The notes below the pieces were generated by a model. That model was not told where the DNA came from, ran no database searches, and saw nothing but the letters and a program-made list of their open reading frames with translations. Of a DNA stretch of 58,715 nt, positions 11,183-21,459 are shown piece after piece. The stretch covers positions 1-58,715 of the forward strand of contig NZ_LT800494.1 in NCBI RefSeq assembly GCF_900166665.1, written 5' to 3'. How positions within the stretch are numbered: position 1 is the stretch's first letter; the number at the start of each line of letters is the position of its first letter. The translations under genes were made by a program, and so were the position numbers. The stretch comes from Cytobacillus gottheilii (GTDB lineage Bacteria; Bacillota; Bacilli; Bacillales; Cytobacillaceae).

Positions 11183-11243
11183 ATTTCAATCTCCTTTATT
11201 CAGATGTCATAAGAGCATTTACAACAGCCCCTATGGCAATCGT

Positions 11244-12029
11244 TTATGCCTTATCTTTTATACTATCCATGTTGCGTTTATAAATAAGCTGTAATCCTTT
11301 TAAGGTTAAAAAAGGATCAACAATATCAATCATCGTGGATTCCTTTGCTATTAATGTAGCTAGACCTCCCGTTGCAATGACAGTTGGCGCAACGGACGAT
11401 TCGTCCTTCATTCTTTTTACAATTCCTTCAACCTGTCCAACATAGCCGTAAAAAATACCAGCCTGCATAGCAGAAACTGTATTTTTACCAACAACTCCAT
11501 CAGGACGGGCAATTTCAATACGAGGAAGCTTAGCAGCCCTCGAATATAGAGCCTCTGTTGAAATGCCTATTCCCGGGGCAATTGCGCCTCCCATATACTG
11601 TTTATGTTCATTTATATAGCAGTACGTAGTAGCTGTTCCAAAATCAACTACAACAAGCGGGCTTCCATATTCATGAATAGCCGCAACTGCATTTACAATT
11701 CGGTCTGCCCCTACTTCACGAGGATTCTCGTATTTTATATTTAAACCTGTTTTAATCCCAGGTCCAACAACTAAAGGTTTGAGCTGAAAATATTTCTGAC
11801 ACATTCTTTCAAGCGAAAACATAATGGGCGGAACAACCGAGGAAATAATAATGCCATCGATCTCATTAAAGCTTAATCCTGCATGATCAAATAATGATTT
11901 AATCATCATTCCATATTCATCTTCTGTTTTATTGCGGTTTGTTTCAATACGCCAGTGATGTTTTAACACATCCTTGTCATATACTCCAAGCACAATGTTC
12001 GTGTTGCCTACATCAAAAACAAAAATCAC
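11244..12029 (-). CDS. coaX: Type III pantothenate kinase
   Basis: Phosphorylates pantothenate, first step of coenzyme A synthesis; ASKHA fold. [16 protein letters not shown] is the N-terminal phosphate loop, [11 protein letters not shown] lies near 100, [10 protein letters not shown] near 120-130 and [11 protein letters not shown] near 145. I prefer the GTG at 12029 (protein begins [11 protein letters not shown], 261 aa) because it has GGTGA at proper spacing and matches the usual family N-terminus; the ATG at 12032 or GTG at 12041 are alternatives. Confidence 0.94.
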   Translation of the reverse strand: MIFVFDVGNTNIVLGVYDKDVLKHHWRIETNRNKTEDEYGMMIKSLFDHAGLSFNEIDGIIISSVVPPIMFSLERMCQKYFQLKPLVVGPGIKTGLNIKYENPREVGADRIVNAVAAIHEYGSPLVVVDFGTATTYCYINEHKQYMGGAIAPGIGISTEALYSRAAKLPRIEIARPDGVVGKNTVSAMQAGIFYGYVGQVEGIVKRMKDESSVAPTVIATGGLATLIAKESTMIDIVDPFLTLKGLQLIYKRNMDSIKDKA

Positions 12030-12172
12030 CATTCTCACCACTTTATTTTTATTCTTGCCTATTATACTGCAAACATCATACCATAACTAACAACTGATCG
12101 TGTAATTGAAAAATCGCATGAAGAGAATCAGCAAGAGCCTTTGGAGTATGATTTACTTTGAAGGAATGAAAA

Positions 12173-12203
12173 AATGCCCCAATGTCAATGACATTGGGGC
12201 ATT
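12173..12203 (-). terminator. ftsH terminator
   Basis: AATGCCCCAATGTCA-TTGACATTGGGGCATT is a near-perfect palindrome followed by a T-run on the minus strand, directly after the ftsH stop. Confidence 0.88.
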
Positions 12204-12210
12204 CTTCTAT

Positions 12211-14202
12211 CTATTTGCGCTCTTCATCGATGGCTGGAGGATCAACAGATTCTTCAGGAGAGGTATTCTCTCTGCTTTCTGTGATTTCACCTTCACCTGT
12301 TGTTTCTTCTTTTTTCATGTTGATGTTTACTTTCACATCATTAGAAGTTTCGATTTTTTTAGCTGACCGATCTGGAAGTGTTCCATGATCAACAAGGTGT
12401 TTAATTTGTTCAGCATCAAGCGTCTCAACATCTAATAGCGTATTGGCAATAAGGTCTAGCTTCTCGCGGTGTTCAGTAAGAAGCTGCTTACATCTTTCAT
12501 AAGACTCCTTAATAATACGCTGAATTTCTAAATCAATTTCGTATGCAATAGCATCCGAATAGTTTTGTTCATTATTGAAGTCTCTGCCAAGGAATACTTG
12601 CCCGCCCCCGGATTGACCAAATTGAAGCGGTCCAAGCTTATCACTCATACCGAATTCTGTTACCATTCGGCGAGCAATACCTGTTGCTCTTTGGAAGTCG
12701 TTATGAGCACCTGTGCTCACTTCTCCAAACACAATTTCCTCAGCAACACGTCCTCCAAGCAAGCCGACAATTTTATCAAGCAATTCTGGTTTTGTCATGA
12801 AATAACGATCTTCTTTTGGAAGCATAACAGCATATCCGCCTGCCTGGCCTCTAGGTACAATCGTTACCTTATGAACCATTTCCGCTTCATCAAGCACAAC
12901 TCCGATCACTGTATGACCAGCTTCGTGGAATGCAACAATATTTCTTTCTTTCTTTGAAATGACACGGCTCTTCTTCGATGGACCAGCAATAACGCGGTCT
13001 GTCGCTTCGTCCACGTCCTCCATGTCTACCTTCTTCTTATTTCGGCGAGCAGCTACCAGCGCCGCTTCGTTTAATAAGTTTTCAAGGTCAGCTCCAGAAA
13101 AGCCTGGTGTACGCTGTGCAATGGACTTTAAGTTAACTGATTCATCAAGCGGTTTATTGCGTGCATGTACTCTTAATACCGCTTCACGGCCTGTTACGTC
13201 TGGTCGGTCAACCGTAATTTGACGGTCAAAACGTCCTGGACGCAATAAGGCAGGATCAAGAATATCTGGACGGTTAGTTGCGGCGATGATAATAATACCT
13301 TCGTTTGCACCGAAGCCATCCATTTCAACTAGTAACTGGTTCAGCGTTTGTTCACGCTCATCGTGACCGCCGCCAAGGCCGGCTCCACGCTGACGTCCGA
13401 CTGCATCAATCTCATCAATAAAGATAATACATGGCGCATTTTTCTTCGCATTTTCAAACAAGTCACGAACACGGGATGCACCGACACCGACAAACATTTC
13501 CACAAAGTCAGATCCGCTGATTGAGAAGAACGGTACGCCCGCTTCACCTGCTGCAGCACGTGCAAGCAATGTTTTACCAGTTCCCGGAGGTCCAACTAAA
13601 AGGATTCCTTTTGGAATTCTAGCTCCGAGTTCGGCAAATTTGCGCGGATCCTTCAAGAAGTCAACAACCTCTACAAGCTCTTGCTTCTCTTCATCTGCAC
13701 CGGCAACATCTTTAAAGCGGACTTTCTTCTTGCTTTCATCATAAAGCTTCGCCTTGCTCTTTCCGAAATTCATTACTCGGCTGCCGCCGCCCTGTGCTTG
13801 ATTTAAAAGGAAGAAGAACAGGATAAAAATAATGATAAATGGAATGATTGAGGTGAAAAATGTCACCCAGCCGCTTGTTTCTTTAGCAGGCTGAATGTTC
13901 ACTTCTGATTCTGAACCTGCTGCTAATGCATCAATTCGAGTAAGTACTGAATCACTATTCGCTACATAAGTAATAAATTGCTGACCCTCTTCTTGGGATT
14001 CTAATTGACCCGTTACTGCAAATACTCCTCTTTCAGGCTGCAGTGAGACAGATTCAATATCACCATTTTCTAAGTGTTCAACAAAAGTGTCGTAGCTCAT
14101 TGGTTCTGCTGGTTCATTGCCGCCGTTAAAGAAGCTGACAACCCCTATAATCACTAAAAATATTAATAAATAAAAGATGGTATTACGGAAGATCCGATTC
14201 AT
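12211..14202 (-). CDS. ftsH: ATP-dependent zinc metalloprotease FtsH
   Basis: Membrane-anchored AAA+ protease for quality control and regulatory proteolysis, also needed for sporulation in B. subtilis. Two transmembrane helices (about residues 6-25 and 112-132) flank an extracytoplasmic loop. The AAA domain carries GPPGTGKT (about 204), [11 protein letters not shown] and the SRH with LRPGRFDR. The zinc protease motif HEAGH is near 430. The C-terminal tail is long, acidic and low-complexity. Length 663 aa. It has its own promoter and terminator. Confidence 0.98.
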   Translation of the reverse strand: MNRIFRNTIFYLLIFLVIIGVVSFFNGGNEPAEPMSYDTFVEHLENGDIESVSLQPERGVFAVTGQLESQEEGQQFITYVANSDSVLTRIDALAAGSESEVNIQPAKETSGWVTFFTSIIPFIIIFILFFFLLNQAQGGGSRVMNFGKSKAKLYDESKKKVRFKDVAGADEEKQELVEVVDFLKDPRKFAELGARIPKGILLVGPPGTGKTLLARAAAGEAGVPFFSISGSDFVEMFVGVGASRVRDLFENAKKNAPCIIFIDEIDAVGRQRGAGLGGGHDEREQTLNQLLVEMDGFGANEGIIIIAATNRPDILDPALLRPGRFDRQITVDRPDVTGREAVLRVHARNKPLDESVNLKSIAQRTPGFSGADLENLLNEAALVAARRNKKKVDMEDVDEATDRVIAGPSKKSRVISKKERNIVAFHEAGHTVIGVVLDEAEMVHKVTIVPRGQAGGYAVMLPKEDRYFMTKPELLDKIVGLLGGRVAEEIVFGEVSTGAHNDFQRATGIARRMVTEFGMSDKLGPLQFGQSGGGQVFLGRDFNNEQNYSDAIAYEIDLEIQRIIKESYERCKQLLTEHREKLDLIANTLLDVETLDAEQIKHLVDHGTLPDRSAKKIETSNDVKVNINMKKEETTGEGEITESRENTSPEESVDPPAIDEERK

Positions 14203-14235
14203 CCCTTACCTCCTCCCACGGTAAACAAACTACAT

Positions 14236-14263
14236 AGTATAGTATCATAGAAAATCGTGCCAA
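14236..14263 (-). promoter_or_regulatory. Putative ftsH promoter
   Basis: Minus-strand TTGGCA (14258-14263), a 16-bp spacer and TATACT (14236-14241), about 35 bp before the ftsH start. Confidence 0.45.
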
Positions 14264-14346
14264 TTCAAATATTTACACTTTTCACACCGGGCTAATTCAT
14301 GCTGTAAGTAAAGGGCTTACCAAGATTATTTCCTTTTATCTTTCTC

Positions 14347-14892
14347 TTAATCGTTGCTGCTGTATACCTCTGGTTTCAGAACCCCAATATATGGAAGGTT
14401 GCGGTATCTTTCAGCATAATCTAAACCATAGCCAACAACAAATTCATCTGGAACGATAAAACCGACATAATCTGCTGTTATATCTACTTTTCGCCCAGTT
14501 GGTTTATCCAATAGCGTCACAATCTTGATGGATTTTGCTTTTCTGTAACGGAAAAGCTCTACTAGATAGCTTAACGTTAAGCCGCTATCGATAATATCCT
14601 CAAGAATCAGAATATCTCTTCCCTCAACTGAGGTATCAAGGTCTTTTAGGATCTTAACTTCTCCTGAAGAAACAGTGGAATTTCCGTAGCTGGAAACATC
14701 CATAAAATCCATTTCTAAGTATGTATCCATGCGTTTGAGCAGATCACTCATAAAAGGCATAGCCCCTTTTAACACACCGATTGCAAGCGGGAAGCGATCT
14801 TGATATTCATCTGTAAGCTCTTTTGCAAGATCAGCGATTTTTTCTTGCAGCTCTTCCTCTGAAATCAGTACCTTTTCAATATCATTTTTCAT
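14347..14892 (-). CDS. hprT: Hypoxanthine-guanine phosphoribosyltransferase
   Basis: Purine salvage enzyme transferring phosphoribosyl from PRPP to hypoxanthine or guanine. The PRPP-binding loop [17 protein letters not shown] is at about residues 94-110. [14 protein letters not shown] (about 39-52) and [18 protein letters not shown] near the C-terminus are family hallmarks. Length 181 aa. It starts 19 bp after tilS, matching the conserved tilS-hprT pair upstream of ftsH. Confidence 0.97.
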   Translation of the reverse strand: MKNDIEKVLISEEELQEKIADLAKELTDEYQDRFPLAIGVLKGAMPFMSDLLKRMDTYLEMDFMDVSSYGNSTVSSGEVKILKDLDTSVEGRDILILEDIIDSGLTLSYLVELFRYRKAKSIKIVTLLDKPTGRKVDITADYVGFIVPDEFVVGYGLDYAERYRNLPYIGVLKPEVYSSND

Positions 14893-14911
14893 TTTTGTGC
14901 CCCCTAGAAGA

Positions 14912-16303
14912 TCATTGCTTTATGTATTTTAAAAGAATATAACAAGGATGAGCATCACCCAGCATTGGTTCATCTGACTTCCTTAAACCCGGTAGCCATA
15001 GAATTTTCCCTTTTGCATCTGTCAGGACTGGCCATTGATCCCTTTCATTCCGAGGAACCTTTTGATCGATAAAGATATCTTTAATCTTTTTCGTCCCTTT
15101 CATTCCTTTTAAGTTGATTCGATCTCCACTTTTTCTCGTTCGGATAATGAGCGGCAAGGGAATACTGGCCGCAGATAAAAGGAGGGATTCGGAATGACCT
15201 TCCACATGTTGACTGCAGGTATATTCAAATTCAATTCTGCTGCCATTCGGAAGATCGATTTTCCCAGGTTCATCTAGCTCATAATGATAGGATGCCCGTA
15301 AAGTTTCCGTATAGAAATAAAACATACACTTTCTATACGAGCGTTCAATAATCAATCCACCTGGCAAATGCAGGACTCCTGATGGGTGAGGATTACGTAT
15401 TAAAGAAAAAACATTTTCAATATGCACCGCTGATAAAGAAGAAGGTTTTTCCTTATAAAGATAGTTTAATATTAGTTGAATCCCTCTTCTTTGTAAAGGC
15501 ATTGGCATATCTAGAAACAAATCAATGGCTAATCGCACTTCATTATCTTTTTTCTTCTCTATTACTTTATTCATTTCTCTGAAAGTTAATTCCTGCAGCA
15601 GAACCTCATCACTCTCCAATTCCTCACTAAATCGCTGGAATTGTTCATGCATTTGCGGATTTTCGTGTTTTAAAAACGGCAATACATGATGGCGAAACCG
15701 GTTTCTGCTATACGTATCCTTCTCATTGCTAGGATCACGCCTGGGGTTTAATTGATGCTCTGTGCAATAATCTTCTATTTCTTCTCTGTTAAGGCATAAA
15801 AATGGTCTAATAATGGTACCTCCAGCAAAGCTCCTCTCAAAAGGAATCCCTGCTCTAGCTGCTCCTGTACTGCCTCTTACAAGCCTCATTAGAACCGTTT
15901 CTGCCTGATCATCCCCGTGATGTCCTAGTGCCAAATAAGTGAATTTTTCGTTCTCCATCACTTCCTCAAAAAAACGATAACGGCACTCCCTGGCTGCTAC
16001 TTGACTGCTTTTACCTGTTTCTTGCATATAAGCCGGAACATCTATTCGCTTCATTCTAAAGGGGATCCCTTGTTGTTTACAAAAACGTTCAACAAATCGC
16101 GCTTCTTCGAAAGATTCTTCTCCTCTAAACATATGATCGACATGCAGAGCAAGAATCTCTAGATCGAAGTGTGAACTTTTCTCTTTTAAATAGTGGAGCA
16201 GCGCTAACGAATCCGGACCGCCTGACACAGCGACCGCTATGCGTTTATGATGCAAATCAAAGCCCCGTTTAAAGAGAAATAATTTTACTTTTGAATCCAG
16301 CAT
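14912..16303 (-). CDS. tilS: tRNA(Ile)-lysidine synthetase
   Basis: Modifies the wobble C of tRNA-Ile(CAU) with lysine, switching it to isoleucine decoding. The PP-loop ATPase motif [15 protein letters not shown] is at about residues 23-37, followed by [14 protein letters not shown] (about 50-63) and the conserved [21 protein letters not shown] (about 124-144). A TilS C-terminal domain (about 370-460, with [19 protein letters not shown]) is complete. Length 463 aa. Paired with hprT. Confidence 0.96.
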   Translation of the reverse strand: MLDSKVKLFLFKRGFDLHHKRIAVAVSGGPDSLALLHYLKEKSSHFDLEILALHVDHMFRGEESFEEARFVERFCKQQGIPFRMKRIDVPAYMQETGKSSQVAARECRYRFFEEVMENEKFTYLALGHHGDDQAETVLMRLVRGSTGAARAGIPFERSFAGGTIIRPFLCLNREEIEDYCTEHQLNPRRDPSNEKDTYSRNRFRHHVLPFLKHENPQMHEQFQRFSEELESDEVLLQELTFREMNKVIEKKKDNEVRLAIDLFLDMPMPLQRRGIQLILNYLYKEKPSSLSAVHIENVFSLIRNPHPSGVLHLPGGLIIERSYRKCMFYFYTETLRASYHYELDEPGKIDLPNGSRIEFEYTCSQHVEGHSESLLLSAASIPLPLIIRTRKSGDRINLKGMKGTKKIKDIFIDQKVPRNERDQWPVLTDAKGKILWLPGLRKSDEPMLGDAHPCYILLKYIKQ

Positions 16304-16442
16304 CTTCGTTTCCCTCTATACAGTATTAATCAATGAAACAGAGGAATGCCTGCTATAATGGCCAATATATGCCCCTCATTTCATCTGATACTAAAATCAT
16401 ATCATTCTTATGCTGTTTGTTTCAAAGTCTGACTGCACTTCT

Positions 16443-17435
16443 TTAAATTAATTGACCATAGATATAAAGGAAATACAGGCAGGAAATCACCGCAACAATA
16501 CAAGCTGTTTCAAAAAAACCACCGTTTTTCTTTCTACGGACATTATTCTGTGTGCGTGTAACCGTGCTGCCAGCAGATACAGGCGGAGGCGAGTGTCTGT
16601 TAACTCTGCCGCTGCTCTTCTGAACATCCATTTTATTCATTGAATCCAGCAGTGCATGTCTCATCTCTTTAGCTGATACATATTTACCCATTAAAGCTTG
16701 TGAAATAACCTCTTCAAACTGAATTAATTCTTTGCTGCTTTGAATTTTCTCCTTTAATTCTGCAAATCCGCCGTTTTTTTTTGTAAAACGGTTTGGGTAT
16801 GCTGTATTAATAAGAATCATTGCTACTGCAAATAAGTCATAGCCTGGTTCAGCCTTTCTTGTTCCAAGATTCCAGTACCCCCGGTCATAAAATTCTGTAA
16901 ACTCTTTGATTGCTCTTCCTTGCAAGGTTGTCCCGCCTACATCAATACAGCGCACCTTGGATGGCGGACCGGTAACAATTAAATTTTCAGGTTTTAAGTC
17001 CCCAAATACCCAGCCGCTGTCATGAAGCTTGGCCAGATCATTTAAAAGCTGAAGGATCAGTACAGCCGTCCAGGAAGGTCCCTTTTGCTGGATAAATGAC
17101 AGCAGGTCAGGACCATGTATATATTCCATCACATAAAAGGATATATTTTTCCCATTAATGGCCCAGTCATCGACATCAAGCAAAGAAGGTCCGAGGGCAG
17201 ACCCTTGGACCTTCGCAAATGATTTAAGCACATTTACTTCGGATGTAATGGACATCCCGTTATCACTCATTTTAATCGCTACTTGCTGATTATTAAACTT
17301 TGACAAGTAAACAACGCCATTTGCTCCATATCCAAGCTCTTTTAAGATGACATAACGGTTATTGTGCCATTTCCCATCTATAACTGTGCCTGAGCGAACG
17401 TTAAACTGACTCTTCATAGAATGATTCATCATCAC
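16443..17435 (-). CDS. yabT: YabT-like membrane serine/threonine protein kinase
   Basis: Hanks-type kinase domain (about residues 20-270) followed by a basic linker and one C-terminal transmembrane helix (about 308-327). GYGANGVVYLSK is the glycine loop and VAIK the ATP lysine. The catalytic loop reads FGDLKPENLI, lacking the usual His-Arg, and DFG is replaced by DVG. B. subtilis YabT is a DNA-activated kinase of forespores acting on RecA and others. It overlaps yabS by 35 bp. The precise start among the first methionines (17435, 17432, 17429 or 17417) is uncertain. Confidence 0.9.
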   Translation of the reverse strand: MMMNHSMKSQFNVRSGTVIDGKWHNNRYVILKELGYGANGVVYLSKFNNQQVAIKMSDNGMSITSEVNVLKSFAKVQGSALGPSLLDVDDWAINGKNISFYVMEYIHGPDLLSFIQQKGPSWTAVLILQLLNDLAKLHDSGWVFGDLKPENLIVTGPPSKVRCIDVGGTTLQGRAIKEFTEFYDRGYWNLGTRKAEPGYDLFAVAMILINTAYPNRFTKKNGGFAELKEKIQSSKELIQFEEVISQALMGKYVSAKEMRHALLDSMNKMDVQKSSGRVNRHSPPPVSAGSTVTRTQNNVRRKKNGGFFETACIVAVISCLYFLYIYGQLI

Positions 17436-18138
17436 GAGAAAGCAGTCCCCTTAACGACCGTTTTTTCTTAAAGTATTGCAATGCCTCGCGCAGTGCTGGC
17501 CCTGTTGGTGTAATTCCACCCACTGTCAGCTTAGCAAAAATACTATTTAGTGACTCAAGCCTCGGTGTCCAATCAAGCAGCTTCTCAACATCCTTCTTTT
17601 TCCCGGGAAATACAAAGACCGAGAAGCGATTATCTCCTGACCGGGCGTTTAAACTTAATGATAAATCAAATAACGCTTCTTTTACGGTCGGCAGCTTTTG
17701 TTTCATACTGGCACTCGTATCGACTAAAATCAGCACTTCCAGTTCTACTGTTTCACCAAGTTCATCCACCACTTCCATGACCTCGCCTCTTTGCTCGGGC
17801 GGGAGATCTTCAACCGTTTTAGAGCTGCCTAAAATCTCCTTTAATTCTTTATTAACGACTCCTTGCAGTGTTTGAGTCATTGCCTTCCTTGTCACCATTT
17901 GAACCGTTTGTGATAATTGTTTTGCATAAACAACCTGACTCACACCGCCGCCTGACATGGCGATTCCTTCAATTTCACTCATCCCTTTTTCATCTATCAC
18001 ATCATTTTCCATAACTCCAATAACATTAACGGTGATTCCCTGTTCTTTCGCCAAGGCAGCCATTGCAATTGGATCTTCTCCTTGATTGGAGCAGCCATCT
18101 GTAATCAGCAGAATTTGTTTCAATGTTCCTGTTTTCAT
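17401..18138 (-). CDS. yabS: VWA-domain protein YabS
   Basis: A 245-aa protein with a von Willebrand factor A fold. ILLITDGCSNQGEDP at the N-terminus and EVLILVDTSASMKQKL (about 130-145) carry the DxSxS-type MIDAS motif for divalent metal. The two halves look like two VWA-like segments. It lies between spoIIE and yabT and overlaps yabT, the order seen in B. subtilis, where it is sporulation-associated. Its biochemical role is unknown to me. Confidence 0.88.
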   Translation of the reverse strand: MKTGTLKQILLITDGCSNQGEDPIAMAALAKEQGITVNVIGVMENDVIDEKGMSEIEGIAMSGGGVSQVVYAKQLSQTVQMVTRKAMTQTLQGVVNKELKEILGSSKTVEDLPPEQRGEVMEVVDELGETVELEVLILVDTSASMKQKLPTVKEALFDLSLSLNARSGDNRFSVFVFPGKKKDVEKLLDWTPRLESLNSIFAKLTVGGITPTGPALREALQYFKKKRSLRGLLSRDDESFYEESV

Positions 18139-18242
18139 ATTTTCCCCTCCATCTCAATTTATTACCATTTTCGACGGTATGGGGTAGAAATATACATCAT
18201 TTCATTTCATTTAGCAGATCATAATAAATTTATATACATTAG

Positions 18243-20726
18243 TTAATTTGCCTTCTTTCGCATATTCTGAATGGGAATACTCGACCACTTCGGTGTATTG
18301 TGAGTTACTTTTGAAACAACAACTGTCATATCATCTTCAATTCTGCCTGATCGGGACCGAATCACTTCCTCCATAATTAAATCTGCCACTTCCTGTGGAT
18401 CAGAGGTCTTTAATTCAGTAATTTTCCGCTTCATCCATAAATCGAAATTCTCAACATGCTTTGGACCTTCAAATACTCCATCGCTCATCATAATCAATAG
18501 ATCACCTGCCTTCAGCTGTTCGCTGACTACATCAACATCAAACTCTTGTATAATTCCCATCGGCAGATTGCTTGCCTGTATTTTCATCACCTTTGAACCA
18601 CGCTTGACAAAGCTTGGTGTTGAGCCAATTTTCAAGAATTTCACTTCCGCATTTTGCAAGTCAATCATGGCTAAATCCAGCGTAGAGAAAATCTCGTCAG
18701 TGGTCCTTAGTGATAAAATAGAGTTCACTGATTTAATCGCCACCCGTTCCTCTATACCCGATTGCAGGATTTTTTGAAGAAGCTCTAGTGTTTCTTGACT
18801 CTCAATATGTGCTCTCTCTCCATTGCCCATTCCATCACTGATGGCAATCGCATATTTCCCGCTGCCTAGTTCAATCGTAGAATGGCTGTCACCTGAAATA
18901 AAGCCTCCGTCCTTTGCTGCATGTGCCACACTCGTTTCAACCGCATACGCTTTCGCTGATCGGAACGTCACATGACAAAAACCAGTTGAGTAGGCGGCAC
19001 ACTCTTCTTTACCGACCAGGATGGTTTCGCCAAGAATATCTGAAAGCATCGGTGCAATCAGCTTTTCACATTCCCCATGTCCATTGCAGTATGGGATCGC
19101 CATATCAATGTCTACATTGCCCTGCTCTAAGCTGTAGATATCAACCTGCTCAATTTCCACTCCGAATTCTTGAAGTGCCTCTAGAATCTGTTCTTCCTGT
19201 TTATGGTGGTTTTCCCTCTCCCGCTGAATTTCTTTCGCAAAGTCTCCCATCACCTCTGAAACACCCAGCAGCTGATCTGCTACAAGTCTTCTGCTTTCAT
19301 GGACTTGCTGCTTCAGTTTTTGATTTGCTTTTAGAAAAGTAAGCTCCTGCTGAATCGTTTCTGTCACTTTTTTTGAACGTGTACAATGCTTTTCCCATTC
19401 TCTCCCCAGTTTTGCTGAGACAATTCCATCATTGCTATCTATTTCTGTCATAATATCCTTCATATAATCATAGGTTGTATTAAAATTCCTTGCCCAGCAA
19501 TGGTCCTTCTTAAAACATGTCTGGCATGTTTTTTCAGTGACATTGCTTAAGAAATAATCAATTTCACGGTCTTCATCATCATCATCTCTGCTGGAGGTTG
19601 CGTCATAGTTAGAGAAACTTTTTGATAATGCTTGAAACACGTTCGAGAATTGAGAGACTCTTTGAGCCGTAACGTCTCGCATCTTTCTCATATAATGCTG
19701 CTGCTCTGCTGCATATTCAGGGGTACCTGGTATATGCTTCGCAAGCTTTGAGGTCAAACTAATCGGTGTAACCAAAAAAATAAATATCGCAGCACCTGTT
19801 TCATACAGCGTAATCACGAGGTTTCCATTGCCTTCTCCATACATGCCCATTAACAATGTTGCAATAAGCAGTCCTAGAGATACACCCAATTTCCTGCCTT
19901 CTTTTAAAAGCCCTCCAAGTAAACCGGCAAAGGCCAGCAAACTCATATGAAAGAAGCTAGAGATATTGGCAAGACTGAATATCAAGCCTGTTACAACCCC
20001 GACGGTGGAACCAACTGTTGCTCCTGCGACAAAGGCAAATAATAAAACCAAATATCTCGACATGATATGCTCAATCGACAAATCGTAAATCGTCCAGCCA
20101 ATTGTCCCGGTCATCACAGAAGCAAGAATAATAATTAAACAGACAATTTCTTCTGTCTTTAACGATTGTCTTCTCTTATTCATAGATAGAAGCGGCAGAC
20201 CTTGAAGGAAGATCATCGTTAAAATAAATCCGAGGCTAGCCTCTACACCCGCCATCATTCCGTTATATAGGGTTACTGTGCTTGTAAGAACAAAACTTTC
20301 AGCTATTTTCCCAACTATCAAAATGGCAAACACATAAAACGGAAGAGCCTTCATCTCATTACTTAGCCATTTTTTTGAAATCCTGAACACAAATAAAAAT
20401 AAAAAAGCGATACAAAATGCTGATGCTGCATTTTGCACGGATAGAGTGGCTGCACCGGCCGTGAGTCCAACAAGTGCCAAAGGAGCCCGATCCTTCCTTA
20501 ATAAGTATACAGCTGCGAAAAAAGGAAGCGTAAAAGGGGTCAGCTTGGCTAAAATTAAAGCTCTGCCCAGCAAGAAGCCGATAAACAGAAGGATGTATCC
20601 CTTCTTTAGAAAAAAAGTTTCCAGCCATAATTGAAAATTGATAAAGGCTTGTCCAATATCCACCTTAGATCGATTAAGCTGAACTTCCCCGAGCGGCTCT
20701 GTCATTGACCTTCCAACCTTTTGCAT
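18243..20726 (-). CDS. spoIIE: Stage II sporulation serine phosphatase SpoIIE
   Basis: Dephosphorylates SpoIIAA to activate sigma-F in the forespore and interacts with FtsZ at the polar septum. About ten transmembrane helices occupy residues 40-330, a linker/FtsZ-interaction region follows (about 330-580), and a PP2C-type phosphatase domain fills the C-terminus with AISDGMGNGERAHIES (about 617-632) and LLIMMSDGVFEG. Cysteine-rich CQTCFKKDHCW lies near 405. Length 827 aa equals the B. subtilis size. A classic 21-bp-spaced promoter precedes it. Confidence 0.98.
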   Translation of the reverse strand: MQKVGRSMTEPLGEVQLNRSKVDIGQAFINFQLWLETFFLKKGYILLFIGFLLGRALILAKLTPFTLPFFAAVYLLRKDRAPLALVGLTAGAATLSVQNAASAFCIAFLFLFVFRISKKWLSNEMKALPFYVFAILIVGKIAESFVLTSTVTLYNGMMAGVEASLGFILTMIFLQGLPLLSMNKRRQSLKTEEIVCLIIILASVMTGTIGWTIYDLSIEHIMSRYLVLLFAFVAGATVGSTVGVVTGLIFSLANISSFFHMSLLAFAGLLGGLLKEGRKLGVSLGLLIATLLMGMYGEGNGNLVITLYETGAAIFIFLVTPISLTSKLAKHIPGTPEYAAEQQHYMRKMRDVTAQRVSQFSNVFQALSKSFSNYDATSSRDDDDEDREIDYFLSNVTEKTCQTCFKKDHCWARNFNTTYDYMKDIMTEIDSNDGIVSAKLGREWEKHCTRSKKVTETIQQELTFLKANQKLKQQVHESRRLVADQLLGVSEVMGDFAKEIQRERENHHKQEEQILEALQEFGVEIEQVDIYSLEQGNVDIDMAIPYCNGHGECEKLIAPMLSDILGETILVGKEECAAYSTGFCHVTFRSAKAYAVETSVAHAAKDGGFISGDSHSTIELGSGKYAIAISDGMGNGERAHIESQETLELLQKILQSGIEERVAIKSVNSILSLRTTDEIFSTLDLAMIDLQNAEVKFLKIGSTPSFVKRGSKVMKIQASNLPMGIIQEFDVDVVSEQLKAGDLLIMMSDGVFEGPKHVENFDLWMKRKITELKTSDPQEVADLIMEEVIRSRSGRIEDDMTVVVSKVTHNTPKWSSIPIQNMRKKAN

Positions 20727-20768
20727 ATATTGCTCACTCCCTATTCAGATTCGTATTGTTTGCTGATC

Positions 20769-20802
20769 ATTATAAATTTCTAAGATAAAAAAGTTTGTCA
20801 AA
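20769..20802 (-). promoter_or_regulatory. spoIIE promoter, 21-bp spacer, with 0A box
   Basis: On the minus strand TTGACA (20796-20801) and TATAAT (20769-20774) are separated by 21 bp instead of 17. This spacing is the known hallmark of Spo0A-activated sigma-A promoters of spoIIE and spoIIG. A perfect Spo0A box TTTGTCAAA (20794-20802, plus strand) overlaps the -35. A partial box resembling AGTCGAA lies near 20828-20836. The remaining sequence up to 21050 shows no gene. Confidence 0.85.
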
Positions 20803-21057
20803 ATCGCAGACAAGCTTTATTTTTTCGTTCGACTTGTTTCTCCCAAATGAGCGAATTCTGTACAAAAAATATGGGAAATCGAGGCATGGCGATGATAGCT
20901 GTTTATGTTAAAAATGTTCTTGTTGATGCTATGCGGCATTAATAGGGAGCAATCTGACAATTTTTTTAGGATTTAAATGAAGGACGTAGTTTTCTGGCCA
21001 TTTTCTAAAAACAGTACAGTTCCCTTCAAGTGCATAAAATACTTTTATAATTTTTTA

Positions 21058-21086
21058 TTGACACTTCTTATAAAAGTTTGTATGAT
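21058..21086 (+). promoter_or_regulatory. tRNA promoter
   Basis: Plus-strand TTGACA (21058-21063), a 17-bp spacer, and TATGAT (21081-21086), 26 bp before the first tRNA base. This is a near-consensus sigma-A promoter typical of a stable-RNA unit. Confidence 0.8.
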
Positions 21087-21112
21087 ATTACTTGTGTCTG
21101 ATTGATACATTT

Positions 21113-21186
21113 GGCGGTGTAGCTCAGCTGGCTAGAGCGTACGGTTCATACCCGTGAGGTCGGGGGTTCGATCCCCTCCGCCGCTA
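21113..21186 (+). tRNA. tRNA-Met (CAT), elongator type
   Basis: A 74-nt cloverleaf: acceptor GGCGGTG pairs with CGCCGCT-like 3' end, anticodon loop GGTTCATACCC, T-loop GGTTCGATC. No encoded CCA. The mismatch-free first base pair and D-arm fit the elongator rather than initiator methionine tRNA. Same tRNA lies next to spoIIE in B. subtilis (trnSL). Confidence 0.95.
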
Positions 21187-21209
21187 TACTTTTTTTAAAA
21201 ATATGTACT

Positions 21210-21281
21210 GGCCCGTTGGTCAAGCGGTTAAGACACCGCCCTTTCACGGCGGTAACACGGGTTCGAATCCCGTACGGGTCA
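21210..21281 (+). tRNA. tRNA-Glu (TTC)
   Basis: A 72-nt cloverleaf with acceptor GGCCCGT/ACGGGTC, anticodon loop CCTTTCACG and T-loop GGTTCGAATC. It is 23 bp after tRNA-Met, shares its promoter and is followed by a strong terminator. Confidence 0.95.
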
Positions 21282-21290
21282 TCTATAAAA

Positions 21291-21319
21291 GCGTCTGGAG
21301 AATTCCAGACGCTTTTTTT
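21291..21319 (+). terminator. tRNA operon terminator
   Basis: GCGTCTGG-agaatt-CCAGACGC followed by seven T's, 9 bp after tRNA-Glu. Confidence 0.88.
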
Positions 21320-21459
21320 ATATATTTGATCGGGTTCTTATCTGGAGCATCAGTTTTAATTATTCTATTTTATACATTTTAGGCTTAAAACCTTTACCCC
21401 TTATTTGAAGTTATTTTAAAATGAAGATAAAGGCTGGATTGCCCGGAGGTAAGAGTCGT

